64,000 bases of DNA from an uncultured Eubacterium sp. (GTDB lineage: Bacteria; Bacillota; Clostridia; Lachnospirales; Lachnospiraceae), in NCBI GenBank assembly GCA_900550135.1, contig URQO01000004.1, positions 1 to 64,000 of the forward strand, given 5' to 3'. Below, piece by piece: positions 27,566 to 37,758 of the stretch (its first letter is position 1; each line of letters opens with the position of its first letter). Below the pieces are notes generated by a model. It saw only the letters and a program-made list of their open reading frames with translations, was not told the origin of the DNA and ran no database searches. The position numbers and the translations under genes are program-made.

Positions 27566-28393
27566 ATGGAAATAGGAAAGACATTAAAATTACAGGTTGT
27601 TAAAACAACAGATTTCGGAGTATATCTTGGTACAAATGAAGACAAGGTACTGCTTCCCAAAAACGAAGTACCACAGGGAGTGGGAATGGGTGATACAGTG
27701 GAGGTATTTATATGCCGTGATTCACAGGACAGAATTATAGCCACTACACAGAAACCTATGGCGGAAGTTGGAGAGACTGCTTATTTGGAAGTTAAAGAGA
27801 TTACAAAGTTTGGAGCTTTTTTGGATTGGGGACTGGGAAAAGATTTGTTCCTTCCATACAAAGAACAGACAGTAAATATAAAAGCAGGAGACAAGGTTTT
27901 AGTAGGAATATACACGGATAAAAGTGACAGATTATGTGCCACAATGAAGGTATACAACTATTTAAGCTGCAACTCTACATATGAAGAAGAGGATATAGTA
28001 AAAGGTATTGTGTACAACTACAATCCAAACTATGGTGCTTTTGTGGCAGTGAACAATAAGTATCACGGTCTTATTCAGACAAAGGAACTTACAACCAAAG
28101 TTTATGTAGGAATGGAAGTGGAAGCCAGAGTAAAAAGCGTTCGTCCTGATGGCAAATTAGATCTTGCTCTTAGAAAAAAATCGTATTTGCAGATAGAGGA
28201 TGATGCTGAAAAAATTTATGACTTTATGGAGAAAAATGGTGGAAAAATTGGGTACACAGATAAGGCTGCACCGGACAAAATTAAAAACGATTTTAATATG
28301 AGCAAAAGTGAATTTAAAAGAGCTATTGGCAGATTGCTCAAAGAACAACGTATAACTATTGGTGAAAATGACATATTTATATATAAAAAGTAA
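27566..28393 (+). CDS. CvfB/YitL-like S1 RNA-binding protein
   Basis: 275 residues from ATG 27566, with GGAGG at 27553. Three S1-like OB domains are visible: LQVVKTTDFGVYLGTNEDKVLL, LEVKEITKFGAFLDWGLGKDLFLP and KGIVYNYNPNYGAFVAVNNKYHG. They are followed by a winged-helix C-terminus (KSEFKRAIGRLLKEQRI). CvfB proteins bind RNA and affect virulence gene expression in staphylococci; the role here is inferred by family only. Confidence 0.88.
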   Translation: MEIGKTLKLQVVKTTDFGVYLGTNEDKVLLPKNEVPQGVGMGDTVEVFICRDSQDRIIATTQKPMAEVGETAYLEVKEITKFGAFLDWGLGKDLFLPYKEQTVNIKAGDKVLVGIYTDKSDRLCATMKVYNYLSCNSTYEEEDIVKGIVYNYNPNYGAFVAVNNKYHGLIQTKELTTKVYVGMEVEARVKSVRPDGKLDLALRKKSYLQIEDDAEKIYDFMEKNGGKIGYTDKAAPDKIKNDFNMSKSEFKRAIGRLLKEQRITIGENDIFIYKK

Positions 28394-28523
28394 TATCGCT
28401 ATGCAATATTAACAAAGATTTTTTTGTTATTTTGTTTAATAGAGATATAGTAATTTGTAAAGATGTGATTTAGAATACTGTAATATGAGATTAGAGATTT
28501 TCTATTACTAGGAGGAGAAACAA

Positions 28524-29642
28524 ATGGCAAGTTTATCACTTAAAAATATTTGCAAAGTATATCCAAACGGATTTGCAGCAGTTAAAGATTTTAACCTTGA
28601 GATTAAAGACAAGGAATTCATCATCTTCGTAGGACCATCAGGTTGTGGTAAATCTACAACACTTCGTATGATTGCAGGTCTTGAAGAGATTTCATCAGGA
28701 GAATTATACATTGGAGATAAGTTAGTAAACGATGTTGAACCAAAGGATAGAGATATCGCAATGGTATTCCAGAACTACGCTTTATATCCACATATGACAG
28801 TATATGACAATATGGCATTTGGTCTTAAATTAAGAAAAGTACCAAAGGCAGAACAGGAAAGATTAGTTAAAGACGCAGCAAAGATTCTTGATCTTGAGCA
28901 GTTACTTGACAGAAAGCCAAAGGCTTTATCAGGTGGTCAGCGACAGAGAGTTGCCATGGGACGTGCTATTGTTCGTAATCCTAAGGTATTCCTTATGGAT
29001 GAACCTCTTTCAAACTTGGATGCCAAGTTAAGAGTACAGATGCGTGTTGAAATTGCAAAGATTCATAAGAGATTAGGTGCTACAATCATCTACGTAACAC
29101 ATGACCAGACAGAGGCTATGACACTTGGTACAAGAATCGTAGTTATGAAGGATGGTATTGTACAACAGGTTGATTCACCAAAGAATTTATATGACAAGCC
29201 GGTCAACTTATTCGTAGCAGGATTTATGGGCTCACCACAGATGAACTTTATTGATGCTGAAGTAGAAAAAGTTGGTAGCGAAATCAAATTGCATATTGGA
29301 CAGGCTAGAACATATATTACAGTTCCTGCTGAACAGGCTAAGAGACTTGAAGAAGGTGGATATGTTGGTAAGACAGTAGTTATGGGTATCAGACCTGAAG
29401 ATATTCATATTGAAGAAAGTTTCATAGCAAATTCACCTGACAGTGCATTTAAGACAACTATCAGAATTTATGAATTGCTTGGTGCAGAAGTTTACTTATA
29501 CTTTGATGTTGAAGGATTTGATTGTACAGCAAGAGTTAACTCAAACACAGAGGCTAGACCTGGTGATGAAGTTACATTTGCAATGGATCTTTCAAAATTA
29601 CATATTTTTGACAAAGATACAGAAAAAGTTATTACTAACTAG
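28524..29642 (+). CDS. MsmX/UgpC-type sugar ABC transporter ATPase
   Basis: 372 residues. Walker A GPSGCGKST (about 36), signature LSGGQRQR, Walker B VFLMDEPLSNLDAKLR, H-loop YVTHDQTEAM, then a TOBE domain to the C-terminus. This is the general multi-sugar ATPase. In Firmicutes one such protein often energises many sugar importers, and no permease is adjacent here, which fits a shared subunit. It has a strong AGGAGG site and its own terminator. Confidence 0.9.
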   Translation: MASLSLKNICKVYPNGFAAVKDFNLEIKDKEFIIFVGPSGCGKSTTLRMIAGLEEISSGELYIGDKLVNDVEPKDRDIAMVFQNYALYPHMTVYDNMAFGLKLRKVPKAEQERLVKDAAKILDLEQLLDRKPKALSGGQRQRVAMGRAIVRNPKVFLMDEPLSNLDAKLRVQMRVEIAKIHKRLGATIIYVTHDQTEAMTLGTRIVVMKDGIVQQVDSPKNLYDKPVNLFVAGFMGSPQMNFIDAEVEKVGSEIKLHIGQARTYITVPAEQAKRLEEGGYVGKTVVMGIRPEDIHIEESFIANSPDSAFKTTIRIYELLGAEVYLYFDVEGFDCTARVNSNTEARPGDEVTFAMDLSKLHIFDKDTEKVITN

Positions 29643-29656
29643 TCATAAAAATATAG

Positions 29657-29693
29657 AAAAAGCACAGATTGTGATTAATCTGTGCTTTTTTTG
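29657..29693 (+). terminator. Terminator of the sugar ATPase gene
   Basis: Stem aaagcacagatt / aatctgtgcttt with a short loop and a T run. Confidence 0.85.
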
Positions 29694-29791
29694 TGTTTTA
29701 CTTGTTTTTTAAATTGATTTAGTTTAAAATAAACATTGGAATATTGTTTAAAGATATTAGAAACATTTAGAGCTAAAGCAAGGAGAAATAC

Positions 29792-30880
29792 ATGATTTCG
29801 AATCAGATCTTAAAAAATACAATAGAAGGTATAAAGAGTATCTCAAGAGTGGATTTGTATGTGGCAGATACAGACGGACAGATTGTAGTGTCTACAGCTC
29901 ATGCAGGAGACCAGTTCAAAAGTGCAGTGATGGCATTTGTGGCATCTCCGGCAGACAGCCAGTCAGTACAGGATTATCAGTTTTTCAAAGTATATGATGA
30001 AAATCAACTTGAACTTATACTGATAGCTCAAGGGACAAGTGATGACGTTTTTATGGTTGGAAGAATGGCATCATTCCAGATTCAGAATCTTCTTGTTGCG
30101 TATAAGGAAAGATATGATAAGGACAACTTTATTAAGAATCTTTTATTAGACAATCTTCTTCTTGTTGACATATATAACAGAGCAAAAAAATTACATGTTG
30201 ATGTTGATGCTAGAAGATGTGTATGCATTATTGAAACAAAAAATGAAAAAGACAGTGTGGCATTAGAAACAGTTCGTACATTATTTGCAGGAAGCAAAAA
30301 AGATTTTATCACAGCTGTTGATGAAAAGAGCATTATCCTTGTAAAAGAACTTGATGACAAGCAGGGATATAAAGATGTGGAACATATTGCAAATACTATA
30401 GTAGATATGCTTAACACAGAAGCAATGGTAAAGGCAAATGTTGCTTATGGCACAATTGTAAAGGAAATCAAGGAAGTTTCACGTTCATACAAAGAGGCAA
30501 GAATGGCTCTTGACGTTGGAAAGATTTTCTTTAGCAACAAAAATGTTGTGGCATACAACAATTTGGGAATTGGCAGACTTATTTATCAGTTGCCTATTCC
30601 ATTGTGTAAAATGTTTATCAAAGAAATCTTCGATGGAAAATCTCCGGATGAGTTTGATGACGAAACACTTACAACAATCAACAAGTTTTTTGAAAACAGC
30701 TTGAATGTTTCAGAAACATCTAGACAGTTATATATTCATAGAAATACTTTAGTATACAGGTTAGACAAACTTCAGAAAAGTACTGGTTTGGACCTTAGAG
30801 TATTTGAAGATGCAATTACATTTAAAATTGCTCTTATGGTTGTGAAATATATGAATTATATGGAAAATGCAGATTTTTAA
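29792..30880 (+). CDS. PucR/CdaR-type transcriptional regulator
   Basis: 362 residues. An N-terminal sugar-diacid-recognition-like domain (about 1-130, SRVDLYVADTDGQIVVSTAH) precedes a GGDEF-like central region. The C-terminal PucR HTH reads FENSLNVSETSRQLYIHRNT, then LVYRLDKLQKSTGLDLRVFEDA. These proteins activate carbohydrate or purine genes on binding a small molecule. It lies after the MsmX-like ATPase gene but behind its terminator, so a sugar link is only suggestive. Confidence 0.85.
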   Translation: MISNQILKNTIEGIKSISRVDLYVADTDGQIVVSTAHAGDQFKSAVMAFVASPADSQSVQDYQFFKVYDENQLELILIAQGTSDDVFMVGRMASFQIQNLLVAYKERYDKDNFIKNLLLDNLLLVDIYNRAKKLHVDVDARRCVCIIETKNEKDSVALETVRTLFAGSKKDFITAVDEKSIILVKELDDKQGYKDVEHIANTIVDMLNTEAMVKANVAYGTIVKEIKEVSRSYKEARMALDVGKIFFSNKNVVAYNNLGIGRLIYQLPIPLCKMFIKEIFDGKSPDEFDDETLTTINKFFENSLNVSETSRQLYIHRNTLVYRLDKLQKSTGLDLRVFEDAITFKIALMVVKYMNYMENADF

Positions 30881-30942
30881 GCGTTAAAAGTGAGAAGTAA
30901 CTTAAAACTTTTCACTTTTAGTGCGTGTTAAGGAGAAAACAA

Positions 30943-31614
30943 ATGATTAGTATAAAAGGTGTCAGTAAGTCTTATGGAAATGGCGCACCTGCACTTAGCA
31001 ACCTTAATCTTGATATAGAAGACGGCGAGTTTGTATTCGTAGTGGGAGCCAGTGGTTCAGGTAAATCTACATTCATAAAGTTACTGCTAAAAGAATTAAA
31101 TCCAACAGAGGGAACAATAACAGTCAATGATACAAAGTTATCAAAGTTAAAGTCCAGAGGTGTTGCAAAGTATCGTAGAAAAATCGGTGTAGTATTTCAG
31201 GACTTTAGGTTGTTACAGGACAGAGATGTATACTCAAACATAGCATTTGCTCAAAGAGTAATAGGTGCATCTCCAAGAGAAATTAAAAAGAATGTGGCAA
31301 GAGTGCTTTCATTGGTAGGATTGTCAGAGAAATACCGTTCAAATCCAAATGAGTTATCAGGTGGTGAGCAACAAAGAGTTGCCCTTGCAAGAGCTATTGT
31401 AAATAAGCCTGAAATATTGTTGGCAGATGAGCCAACCGGAAACCTTGATCCGGAAAACTCATGGGAAATTATGAAGTTACTTGATAAAGTAAACAAACAG
31501 GGCACTACCGTTATTGTAGTTACACATAACCTAGAGATTGTTGAGGCAATGCATAAACGTGTAATCACAATGAAAAAAGGTGTTAAAGTAAGTGACAGCA
31601 AGGTGGTGGAATAA
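30943..31614 (+). CDS. ftsE: Cell division ATP-binding protein FtsE
   Basis: 223 residues from ATG 30943 (AAGGAG 8 bases upstream). It has Walker A GASGSGKST, signature LSGGEQQRVALARAIV and Walker B ILLADEPTGNLD. FtsE drives the FtsX membrane protein at the division site to activate cell-wall hydrolases. It abuts ftsX directly and is followed by an M23 hydrolase-type gene and a ctpA-like gene, the standard module. Confidence 0.95.
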   Translation: MISIKGVSKSYGNGAPALSNLNLDIEDGEFVFVVGASGSGKSTFIKLLLKELNPTEGTITVNDTKLSKLKSRGVAKYRRKIGVVFQDFRLLQDRDVYSNIAFAQRVIGASPREIKKNVARVLSLVGLSEKYRSNPNELSGGEQQRVALARAIVNKPEILLADEPTGNLDPENSWEIMKLLDKVNKQGTTVIVVTHNLEIVEAMHKRVITMKKGVKVSDSKVVE

Positions 31615-32523
31615 ATGAATGGAAGAACAGTAGGATATTGTGTCAATCAAGGTTTGGTAAATATCAAGAGAAATAAATTATTCTCAATTGCATCTATTGG
31701 TACTATTTCAGCATGTATTTTCCTGATTGGTATTATAATGTCTATCATTATCAATGTAAATTACATGGAAAAGCAGATGGAACAAAAACTTGGTGTAACA
31801 GTATTTTTTGACAACAAGATTTCACAGGAAGGTATAGATGCCATCGGTGATGTAATCAAGGCTGACAGCAGAGTTGAAAGATATGAGTTTACATCAGCAA
31901 AAGATGCATGGAAGGAATTTAAGAACAATTATTTTAAAGATGATCCTGAGTTGGCAGATGCATTTGCAAATGACAACCCACTTGCAAACTCAGCTTCATA
32001 CACAGTATTTTTAAAGAATATAAAAGATCAGGATGCATTTGTCAGTAGCATATCAAAAGTTGATGGCGTTAGAAAAGTAAAACATTCTGAACAGGCAAAA
32101 GAAACATTAAACAAAGTTTCAAAGTTGCTGGGTTATGTTTCGGTAGCACTTATTATTATTCTTTTAGGTGTTGGAATATTCCTTATCAGCAACACAGTTA
32201 TGATTGGTATATCAGTTAGAAGACATGAAATTAAAATTATGAAGTTGATAGGATCAACCAACGGATTTGTAAGGGCTCCGTTTATTATCGAAGGCGTTAC
32301 AATTGGTCTTGTGGGTTCAGCAATTCCGTTGGTTGTGTTAAGGTTTGTATATGGCAAATTGATTGAATTTATTTTGTCAAAATTTGGTGTTATGGCAAAT
32401 TCAATTACATTTGCATCAATTGGCAATGTATTTATGGTGCTTGTTCCACTGGGACTTGGAATAGGAGCAGGAATAGGACTTATCGGTTCAATTCTTTCTA
32501 TTAGAAAGCACTTGAAGGTATAA
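31615..32523 (+). CDS. ftsX: Cell division permease-like protein FtsX
   Basis: 302 residues. One membrane helix lies at about 22-45, then an extracellular domain (about 50-165) and three helices at about 172-195, 222-245 and 268-295. This is the FtsX topology. It starts at the base after the ftsE stop. It passes conformational changes from FtsE across the membrane to the coiled-coil hydrolase partner encoded next. Confidence 0.95.
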   Translation: MNGRTVGYCVNQGLVNIKRNKLFSIASIGTISACIFLIGIIMSIIINVNYMEKQMEQKLGVTVFFDNKISQEGIDAIGDVIKADSRVERYEFTSAKDAWKEFKNNYFKDDPELADAFANDNPLANSASYTVFLKNIKDQDAFVSSISKVDGVRKVKHSEQAKETLNKVSKLLGYVSVALIIILLGVGIFLISNTVMIGISVRRHEIKIMKLIGSTNGFVRAPFIIEGVTIGLVGSAIPLVVLRFVYGKLIEFILSKFGVMANSITFASIGNVFMVLVPLGLGIGAGIGLIGSILSIRKHLKV

Positions 32524-32537
32524 TGGAGGATAAACAG

Positions 32538-33752
32538 ATGAAGAGAATATTCAAAGTAATTCTTTCAATAACATTGATTATGGCGATGACAGTTACTACA
32601 TTTGGTAGTGTTTCAAGTGAAAAAGGTAAACTTTCTGACTTGCAGAATCAAAAACAGCAAAATGCCAACAAAAAAGAGAAACTTCAGCAGTCAAAGGAAA
32701 AGGCACAGTCATATATTGAAGAAATTGATAAGAAGTTAACAACGTTATCAACAGATATTTACAATACAGAACAGAAGCTTGGCAAAACTCAGGAAAATAT
32801 TAAAAAGACTGAGAAAAAATTAAAGAAGGCACAGGAAAGTGTTAAAGGTCAGTATGCCGACATGAAATTAAGAATACAGTACATGTACGAAAATGGTGAT
32901 ACACAGTTACTTGATTTAATTTTAAATTCATCAAGTATTACAGAGTTTTTGAATAAAGCAGAGTATATTTCTGAACTATCACAATATGATAGAAAGATGC
33001 TTCAAAAATTAAAAAATACAAGACAGGAAATAGCTGATTCTAAAAAGTCATTGGAAAAGGACGAGAAGAATCTTGTAGCTATGCAGACAAAACAAAAAGC
33101 AGATAAGCAGGAACTTGAAGGTACAATTGCATCAAAGAAATCAGAGTTGGCAGGCTATGAAGATTTGCTAGAGCAAAACGAGGCTTCAGGTGCAGCACTT
33201 GATGAGGAGATTAAGAAGCAGGAAGAAAAGGTGGCAGCAGCAAGACAGGCAGCACAGGCTACAGCAGCTCCTACTCAGGCAGCAACAAAAGCACCTTCAT
33301 CAACACCGTCTACACCATCAACTCCATCAAAGCCTGCATCAAATCCAGGTTCTTCAAGCGGATGGATTTATCCTGTACCGGGACATACATCTATATCATC
33401 AAATTATGGCTATAGAAAAGATCCATTCTCAGGGGCTTCTTCATACCACAATGGTATTGACTTCCCGGCACCGGCAGGAACTCCTGTAGTTGCAGTTGCA
33501 GATGGTACAGTAGTGTGGGCAAATTACAATGCCACAGCCGGAAACTGGACTGGTATCCAGCATTCAAATGGTGTTACATCAGTATATATGCATCAGTCAT
33601 CTATATTGGTTAGCGTAGGTCAGCATGTAAGTCAGGGACAAACTATTGGTTTGGTAGGAACTACAGGTTCATCAACAGGTAACCACCTGCATTTAGGTGC
33701 TACCTCAGGTACAACACCAGGTAACTGGATTAACCCATGGAACTATTTATAA
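32538..33752 (+). CDS. Secreted M23 (LytM) peptidoglycan hydrolase with coiled coil
   Basis: 404 residues from ATG 32538, with GGAGG at 32525; the ATG 32523 overlaps it. Order: signal peptide (1-25), a long coiled coil (about 27-235, many Lys/Gln/Glu heptads), an Ala/Thr/Pro/Ser linker (about 240-275), then a LytM domain. The metal ligands sit in YHNGIDFPAPAGTPV and GNHLHLG, so it looks catalytically competent, unlike EnvC. The position after ftsEX argues that FtsEX controls it through the coiled coil, as for PcsB, EnvC and CwlO. Confidence 0.93.
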   Translation: MKRIFKVILSITLIMAMTVTTFGSVSSEKGKLSDLQNQKQQNANKKEKLQQSKEKAQSYIEEIDKKLTTLSTDIYNTEQKLGKTQENIKKTEKKLKKAQESVKGQYADMKLRIQYMYENGDTQLLDLILNSSSITEFLNKAEYISELSQYDRKMLQKLKNTRQEIADSKKSLEKDEKNLVAMQTKQKADKQELEGTIASKKSELAGYEDLLEQNEASGAALDEEIKKQEEKVAAARQAAQATAAPTQAATKAPSSTPSTPSTPSKPASNPGSSSGWIYPVPGHTSISSNYGYRKDPFSGASSYHNGIDFPAPAGTPVVAVADGTVVWANYNATAGNWTGIQHSNGVTSVYMHQSSILVSVGQHVSQGQTIGLVGTTGSSTGNHLHLGATSGTTPGNWINPWNYL

Positions 33753-33865
33753 AATACAGAAATATAAAAAATATTTTGCATACAATTTAGTAGTATGATT
33801 ATTTGAAGAATGAAAAGTTAAGAAATTAATTTTTCATTCTTCATTATTATAAGAAGGAATAAAGG

Positions 33866-35044
33866 ATGAATAAAAAGAAAAATAGAACTAAGTTTGTACC
33901 TGGATTCTTGACAGGTATGGTTGCAATGCTTGTTGTTGTAGTGGCAATAGGAGCCGGAATAAAATTTTCAGGATATAGTTTTTCAAAAAATAGTACATCA
34001 GCAACAGACAATGCAGAAAAGAAATTAAAAACATTAGAGCAGGTTATTGATTTAAAATATTTGGAAAAAGTGAATCAGGAAGACTTGGAAAATGGTCTTT
34101 ATAAAGGATTGCTGCAGGGATTGGGAGATCCTTATTCAGTTTATTACACAAAAGCTGAATATAAAGAACTACAGGAAAGCACTTCAGGAACATTTTATGG
34201 AATAGGTGCATATGTACAGCAAAAGGCAGATGAACAATATTGTACAATCACAAAAGTATTTGAAAACGGTCCGGCAGATAAAGCAGGAATGAAGGCAAAT
34301 GACATTGTGACCAAGGTAGATAACAAGGACGTAACAGGTCAGGATATTGATAAGGTTGTAAGTATGATGCGTGGAGATAAGGGAACTCAGGTGGTAGTTC
34401 AGGTGTTCCGTTCATCAGAGAAAAAGTATATAGATCTTAAGATTATTCGTGACAAAGTGGAAACTACAACAGTCAACTACAAGATGGTAGACAAGAAAGA
34501 AAAGATTGGTTATATACAAATCACAGAATTTGATACTGTTACAGAGCAACAGTTTATGAAAGCGTTGAATGCACTTGTAAAGCAGGGCATGAAAAAGGTG
34601 GTATTTGATGTAAGAGATAACCCGGGAGGATCATATGATGTAGTTTGTAGCATTCTTGATACATTGTTGCCTGAAGGAACTTTAGTTAGCACAAAGGACA
34701 AATATGAAAATGAAGAAAAGCAGACTTCTGATTCTTCATGTCTTAATATGCCAATGGCTGTTATTCAAAATGGAAACAGTGCCAGTGCATCTGAGATTTT
34801 TGCCGGAGCAATTCAGGATTTTAAAGCAGGAAAAATTGTGGGAACACAATCATTTGGAAAAGGCATTGTGCAGCAGATTATACCGTTTAATGATGGTTCA
34901 GCTATTAAGCTGACAATTGAAAAATATTATACTTCAAGTGGAAAGAACATTCATGGAAAAGGTATTACACCGGATATAAAAGTTGAAAATGCAGACAGTA
35001 AGGTAGATAAGCAGTTAAATGAAGCCTTAAAAACACTAGAATAA
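33866..35044 (+). CDS. S41 carboxy-terminal processing protease (CtpA-like)
   Basis: 392 residues. N-terminal signal anchor (VPGFLTGMVAMLVVVVAIG), PDZ domain (about 105-180, GPADKAGMKANDIVTKVDNK) and S41 protease core. The catalytic Ser is in NGNSASASEIFAGAIQD and the Lys in GTQSFGKGIVQ. It likely trims extracytoplasmic proteins. The place after the M23 gene is conserved in clostridia. A bidirectional terminator follows. Confidence 0.93.
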   Translation: MNKKKNRTKFVPGFLTGMVAMLVVVVAIGAGIKFSGYSFSKNSTSATDNAEKKLKTLEQVIDLKYLEKVNQEDLENGLYKGLLQGLGDPYSVYYTKAEYKELQESTSGTFYGIGAYVQQKADEQYCTITKVFENGPADKAGMKANDIVTKVDNKDVTGQDIDKVVSMMRGDKGTQVVVQVFRSSEKKYIDLKIIRDKVETTTVNYKMVDKKEKIGYIQITEFDTVTEQQFMKALNALVKQGMKKVVFDVRDNPGGSYDVVCSILDTLLPEGTLVSTKDKYENEEKQTSDSSCLNMPMAVIQNGNSASASEIFAGAIQDFKAGKIVGTQSFGKGIVQQIIPFNDGSAIKLTIEKYYTSSGKNIHGKGITPDIKVENADSKVDKQLNEALKTLE

Positions 35045-35080
35045 TTAATAAAATAGCGTAATAAAATATAGCATAAAAAT

Positions 35081-35151
35081 AGAACCATTATATGTATATG
35101 CTCTTGAAAATATTTTTCAAAGAGACATATACAATAAAGGTTCTTTTTTTA
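35081..35151. terminator. Bidirectional terminator between convergent genes
   Basis: Nested stem: agaacc/ggttct, tgtatatgctctt paired with aagagacatatac, and tgaaaa/ttttca at the top. T runs lie on the right and A runs on the left, serving both the ctpA-like and the dehydrogenase transcripts. Confidence 0.75.
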
Positions 35152-35176
35152 TAAGAATAATCCACTAAAAGTTTGT

Positions 35177-36289
35177 TTAGAAGCAGTCATTGTAAATATC
35201 TATAATGTCATCCTTAGATAATAAAGTTGGGTTGTGTGACATTATTACCTGCTGATATGTTAATACACTTTCAGCAAAATCAGGAATATCATCTTCTGTT
35301 GTACCATAAGCACTTAAAGGCTTCTTTGGTAAAATAACAGATAACAATTTGTCTAATTCTTCATTGACATCCGAAACCTGACATCCAATAGCATTGGCCA
35401 AAATATTAACTACCTGGTCATATTTGTCTGAGCATTCCTTTGAAGCATATTTCTTTAATACGCTTGTAAGCAATGCATAGTTTGCTTCGCCGTGGGCAAC
35501 ATGATATTTTCCACTAAGTGGATAACTTAAAGCATGAACAGCACCACATCCGGCTTTGCCAAAAGCAATACCCGCAAAATTGCTTGCAATAAGAAATGTA
35601 TCCAACAAAGAATCAAGAACATCAAAACCATTGTCTCTAATCTGCTTATATGCATCAATTATCATTTCCATAGCCTTGTGACCAAAAATCTGTGAATATG
35701 GAGTGGCCAAAGGTGATAAACTTGATTCTATTGCATGAATCAACGCATCAATAGAACTTGTTGCAAAAACGCCACGTGGTAAATGTTTGATTAATTCAGG
35801 AATAAATACAGCTTCATCAGCATATAACTGGTCGACGGCAAGTCTTAATTTGGTATCTAATGAAGGAAAACCAACAATTGACACATTAGTAACTTCGCTA
35901 CCGGTTCCACAGGTAGTAGGGATAAGAATCAAAGGGCATTTCTTTTTTGTTTTAATTTTGCCTGTAAACAAATCTACAAGTGGTGTCATTTGCTTTAGAG
36001 CAAAAAGCTTTGAAATATCCATAACAGTACCACCACCAATACCAAAAATTCTTTCATAAGAAAAATCAATGGAATCAATCATCTTTTGAATCATTTCATC
36101 AGTAGGCTCGCCGTTTCCGTATTTATCCTGGAATACAACCTGGGCTTCCAAATTGAAATCTTTAAAAAAGTCATCATATATGTAGCTACATGTAATAATT
36201 AAATCATTTTTTGTAATTTTAAACTCATCAATAAATTCTTTACATGAATTAAATTGATTCAAGCCTGAGCATAAACTTAATAGTTTCAT
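35177..36289 (-). CDS. Iron-containing alcohol dehydrogenase, 4-hydroxybutyrate dehydrogenase-like
   Basis: 370 residues from the start at 36289, which has GGAGG upstream; a longer in-frame start at 36352 lies within the previous gene. The NAD-binding GGGTVMDISKLFAL motif and PTTCGTGSEVTN are clear. Metal ligands lie in SIDALIHAIES and the later HALSYPLSGKYHVAHGEAN. The overall run of motifs resembles the clostridial 4-hydroxybutyrate dehydrogenase that interconverts 4-hydroxybutyrate and succinate semialdehyde, recalled from memory and not searched. It sits 26 bases after an aldehyde dehydrogenase gene, which fits that substrate. Confidence 0.82.
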   Translation of the reverse strand: MKLLSLCSGLNQFNSCKEFIDEFKITKNDLIITCSYIYDDFFKDFNLEAQVVFQDKYGNGEPTDEMIQKMIDSIDFSYERIFGIGGGTVMDISKLFALKQMTPLVDLFTGKIKTKKKCPLILIPTTCGTGSEVTNVSIVGFPSLDTKLRLAVDQLYADEAVFIPELIKHLPRGVFATSSIDALIHAIESSLSPLATPYSQIFGHKAMEMIIDAYKQIRDNGFDVLDSLLDTFLIASNFAGIAFGKAGCGAVHALSYPLSGKYHVAHGEANYALLTSVLKKYASKECSDKYDQVVNILANAIGCQVSDVNEELDKLLSVILPKKPLSAYGTTEDDIPDFAESVLTYQQVIMSHNPTLLSKDDIIDIYNDCF

Positions 36290-36315
36290 AAATAACCTCC
36301 AATTGTTTCTATATT

Positions 36316-37758
36316 TTAATAACAGTTGCCAATACCTTTTAATGTAATGCACTTAACTTGTGTTAATTCATCAAAAGTTGAGAAAACTCCTTCACTGCCA
36401 ACACCTGAATATTTGAATCCGCTAAATGGCATTTCAAAGCTACGGAAATAGCTTGAACCGTTAATAACCACACTGCCACAATCAAGTTCGTTTGTAAATT
36501 TCATGGCTTTTTTCATATCCTTTGTAAATACACTACCACCAAGTCCGTATATAGTATCGTTTGCCAGAGCTAAAACTTCTTCTTCATTATCAAAAGCAGC
36601 AATAGGCATAACAGGACCAAATACTTCCATATCATGCATAATGTCAGCAGAAAATGGAACATCTCTTATGACAGTAGGTTCTACAAAAGCACCCTGACGA
36701 TTTCCACCAAGTACGATTTTTCCACCCTGTTTAACAGTAAGATTTATCTGGTCTTCAACAGTTTTTGCTGCTTTTTCACTAATAACAGTACCTACTTTGG
36801 TGTCTTCACTTAAAGGATCTCCACATTTAAATTTGGAAATTCTTTCTGTAACGGCTGTGACAAAATCTTCATATAATGAACGATGAATTAAAAAGCGTTT
36901 TGGAGCACAGCAAATTTGTCCTGCATTAAAAAATCTGGCATTTACAGCTTCATTAATTGCAAGTTCCAAATCAGCATCTTCTAAAACGATAAATGCATCA
37001 TTTCCTCCTAATTCTAAGGCTATAGTTTTTAAAGAAGATGAAGCTTTTTGTGCCACATCAATTCCTACAGCAGTAGAACCTGTTAATGTAATCGCATCAA
37101 TATCCTTGTTTGTTGATAAATAATCGCCAATATCTGAGCCACGTCCTGTAACAACCTGAACAACTCCGTCAGGAAATCCGGCTTCACGCATAAGAGATAC
37201 CAAACGGCAAATTGTAAGAGGGTTGTCGGTAGCAGGCTTTACGATAACACAGTTTCCGGCTAAAACAGCAGGTGCAACTTTTTGATTAAACAAATTGCAT
37301 GGAAAATTAAAAGGAATAATGCAGGCTACAATGCCAAGAGGTTCACGGCGTGTAATAACTACATTATTGTCATGATTAAACTCCAAGCCTGCAGGAATCA
37401 CAGTATCATACAGATGTTTTGCTTTTTCGACAAAAGCATTCCATGCAGTAAATATATTGTTCATTTCAATTTTTGTTTCGGAAACATTTTTTCCTGATTC
37501 TAAACTTAAAAGCTTTCCAAGTTCTTCTCTATTCTGGTCAACAAGATTTAAAAAGTTCTTAACAAGTTGGGCACGTTTGTATACAGGAATTTTTTTCCAG
37601 GCAGGAAATGCTGCTTTTGCAGCAGACACAGCCTTTTCAATATCTTCACTGGTTGCAGAAGGAACTGTATCAACCAATTCATTTGTATATGGATTGATGA
37701 CATCAATTGTTTTTTCGTTTGATGCGGACACGTCCTGTCCGTTAATAATCATTTTCAT
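36316..37758 (-). CDS. NAD(P)-dependent aldehyde dehydrogenase, succinate-semialdehyde type
   Basis: 480 residues. VIKPATDNPLTICRL, the NAD-binding TGSTAVGIDVAQ (about 222), catalytic Glu in ALELGGNDAFIVLEDADL (about 255) and catalytic Cys in FFNAGQICCAPKRF (about 289). The C-terminal NGSSYFRSFEMPFSGFKYSG is typical of semialdehyde dehydrogenases. It is co-transcribed with the 4-hydroxybutyrate-dehydrogenase-like gene, so succinate semialdehyde is the most likely shared substrate. Exact aldehyde and cofactor are not provable here. Confidence 0.88.
   Translation of the reverse strand: MKMIINGQDVSASNEKTIDVINPYTNELVDTVPSATSEDIEKAVSAAKAAFPAWKKIPVYKRAQLVKNFLNLVDQNREELGKLLSLESGKNVSETKIEMNNIFTAWNAFVEKAKHLYDTVIPAGLEFNHDNNVVITRREPLGIVACIIPFNFPCNLFNQKVAPAVLAGNCVIVKPATDNPLTICRLVSLMREAGFPDGVVQVVTGRGSDIGDYLSTNKDIDAITLTGSTAVGIDVAQKASSSLKTIALELGGNDAFIVLEDADLELAINEAVNARFFNAGQICCAPKRFLIHRSLYEDFVTAVTERISKFKCGDPLSEDTKVGTVISEKAAKTVEDQINLTVKQGGKIVLGGNRQGAFVEPTVIRDVPFSADIMHDMEVFGPVMPIAAFDNEEEVLALANDTIYGLGGSVFTKDMKKAMKFTNELDCGSVVINGSSYFRSFEMPFSGFKYSGVGSEGVFSTFDELTQVKCITLKGIGNCY

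Noticed and set aside
35081..35151. Possible small RNA from the nested stem
   Set aside because: It sits between two convergent genes with T runs on both sides; a bidirectional terminator explains it fully.
36290..36352. N-terminal extension of the 4-hydroxybutyrate-dehydrogenase-like protein
   Set aside because: The extra 21 residues overlap the aldehyde dehydrogenase gene and have no ribosome site, whereas GGAGG precedes the start at 36289.
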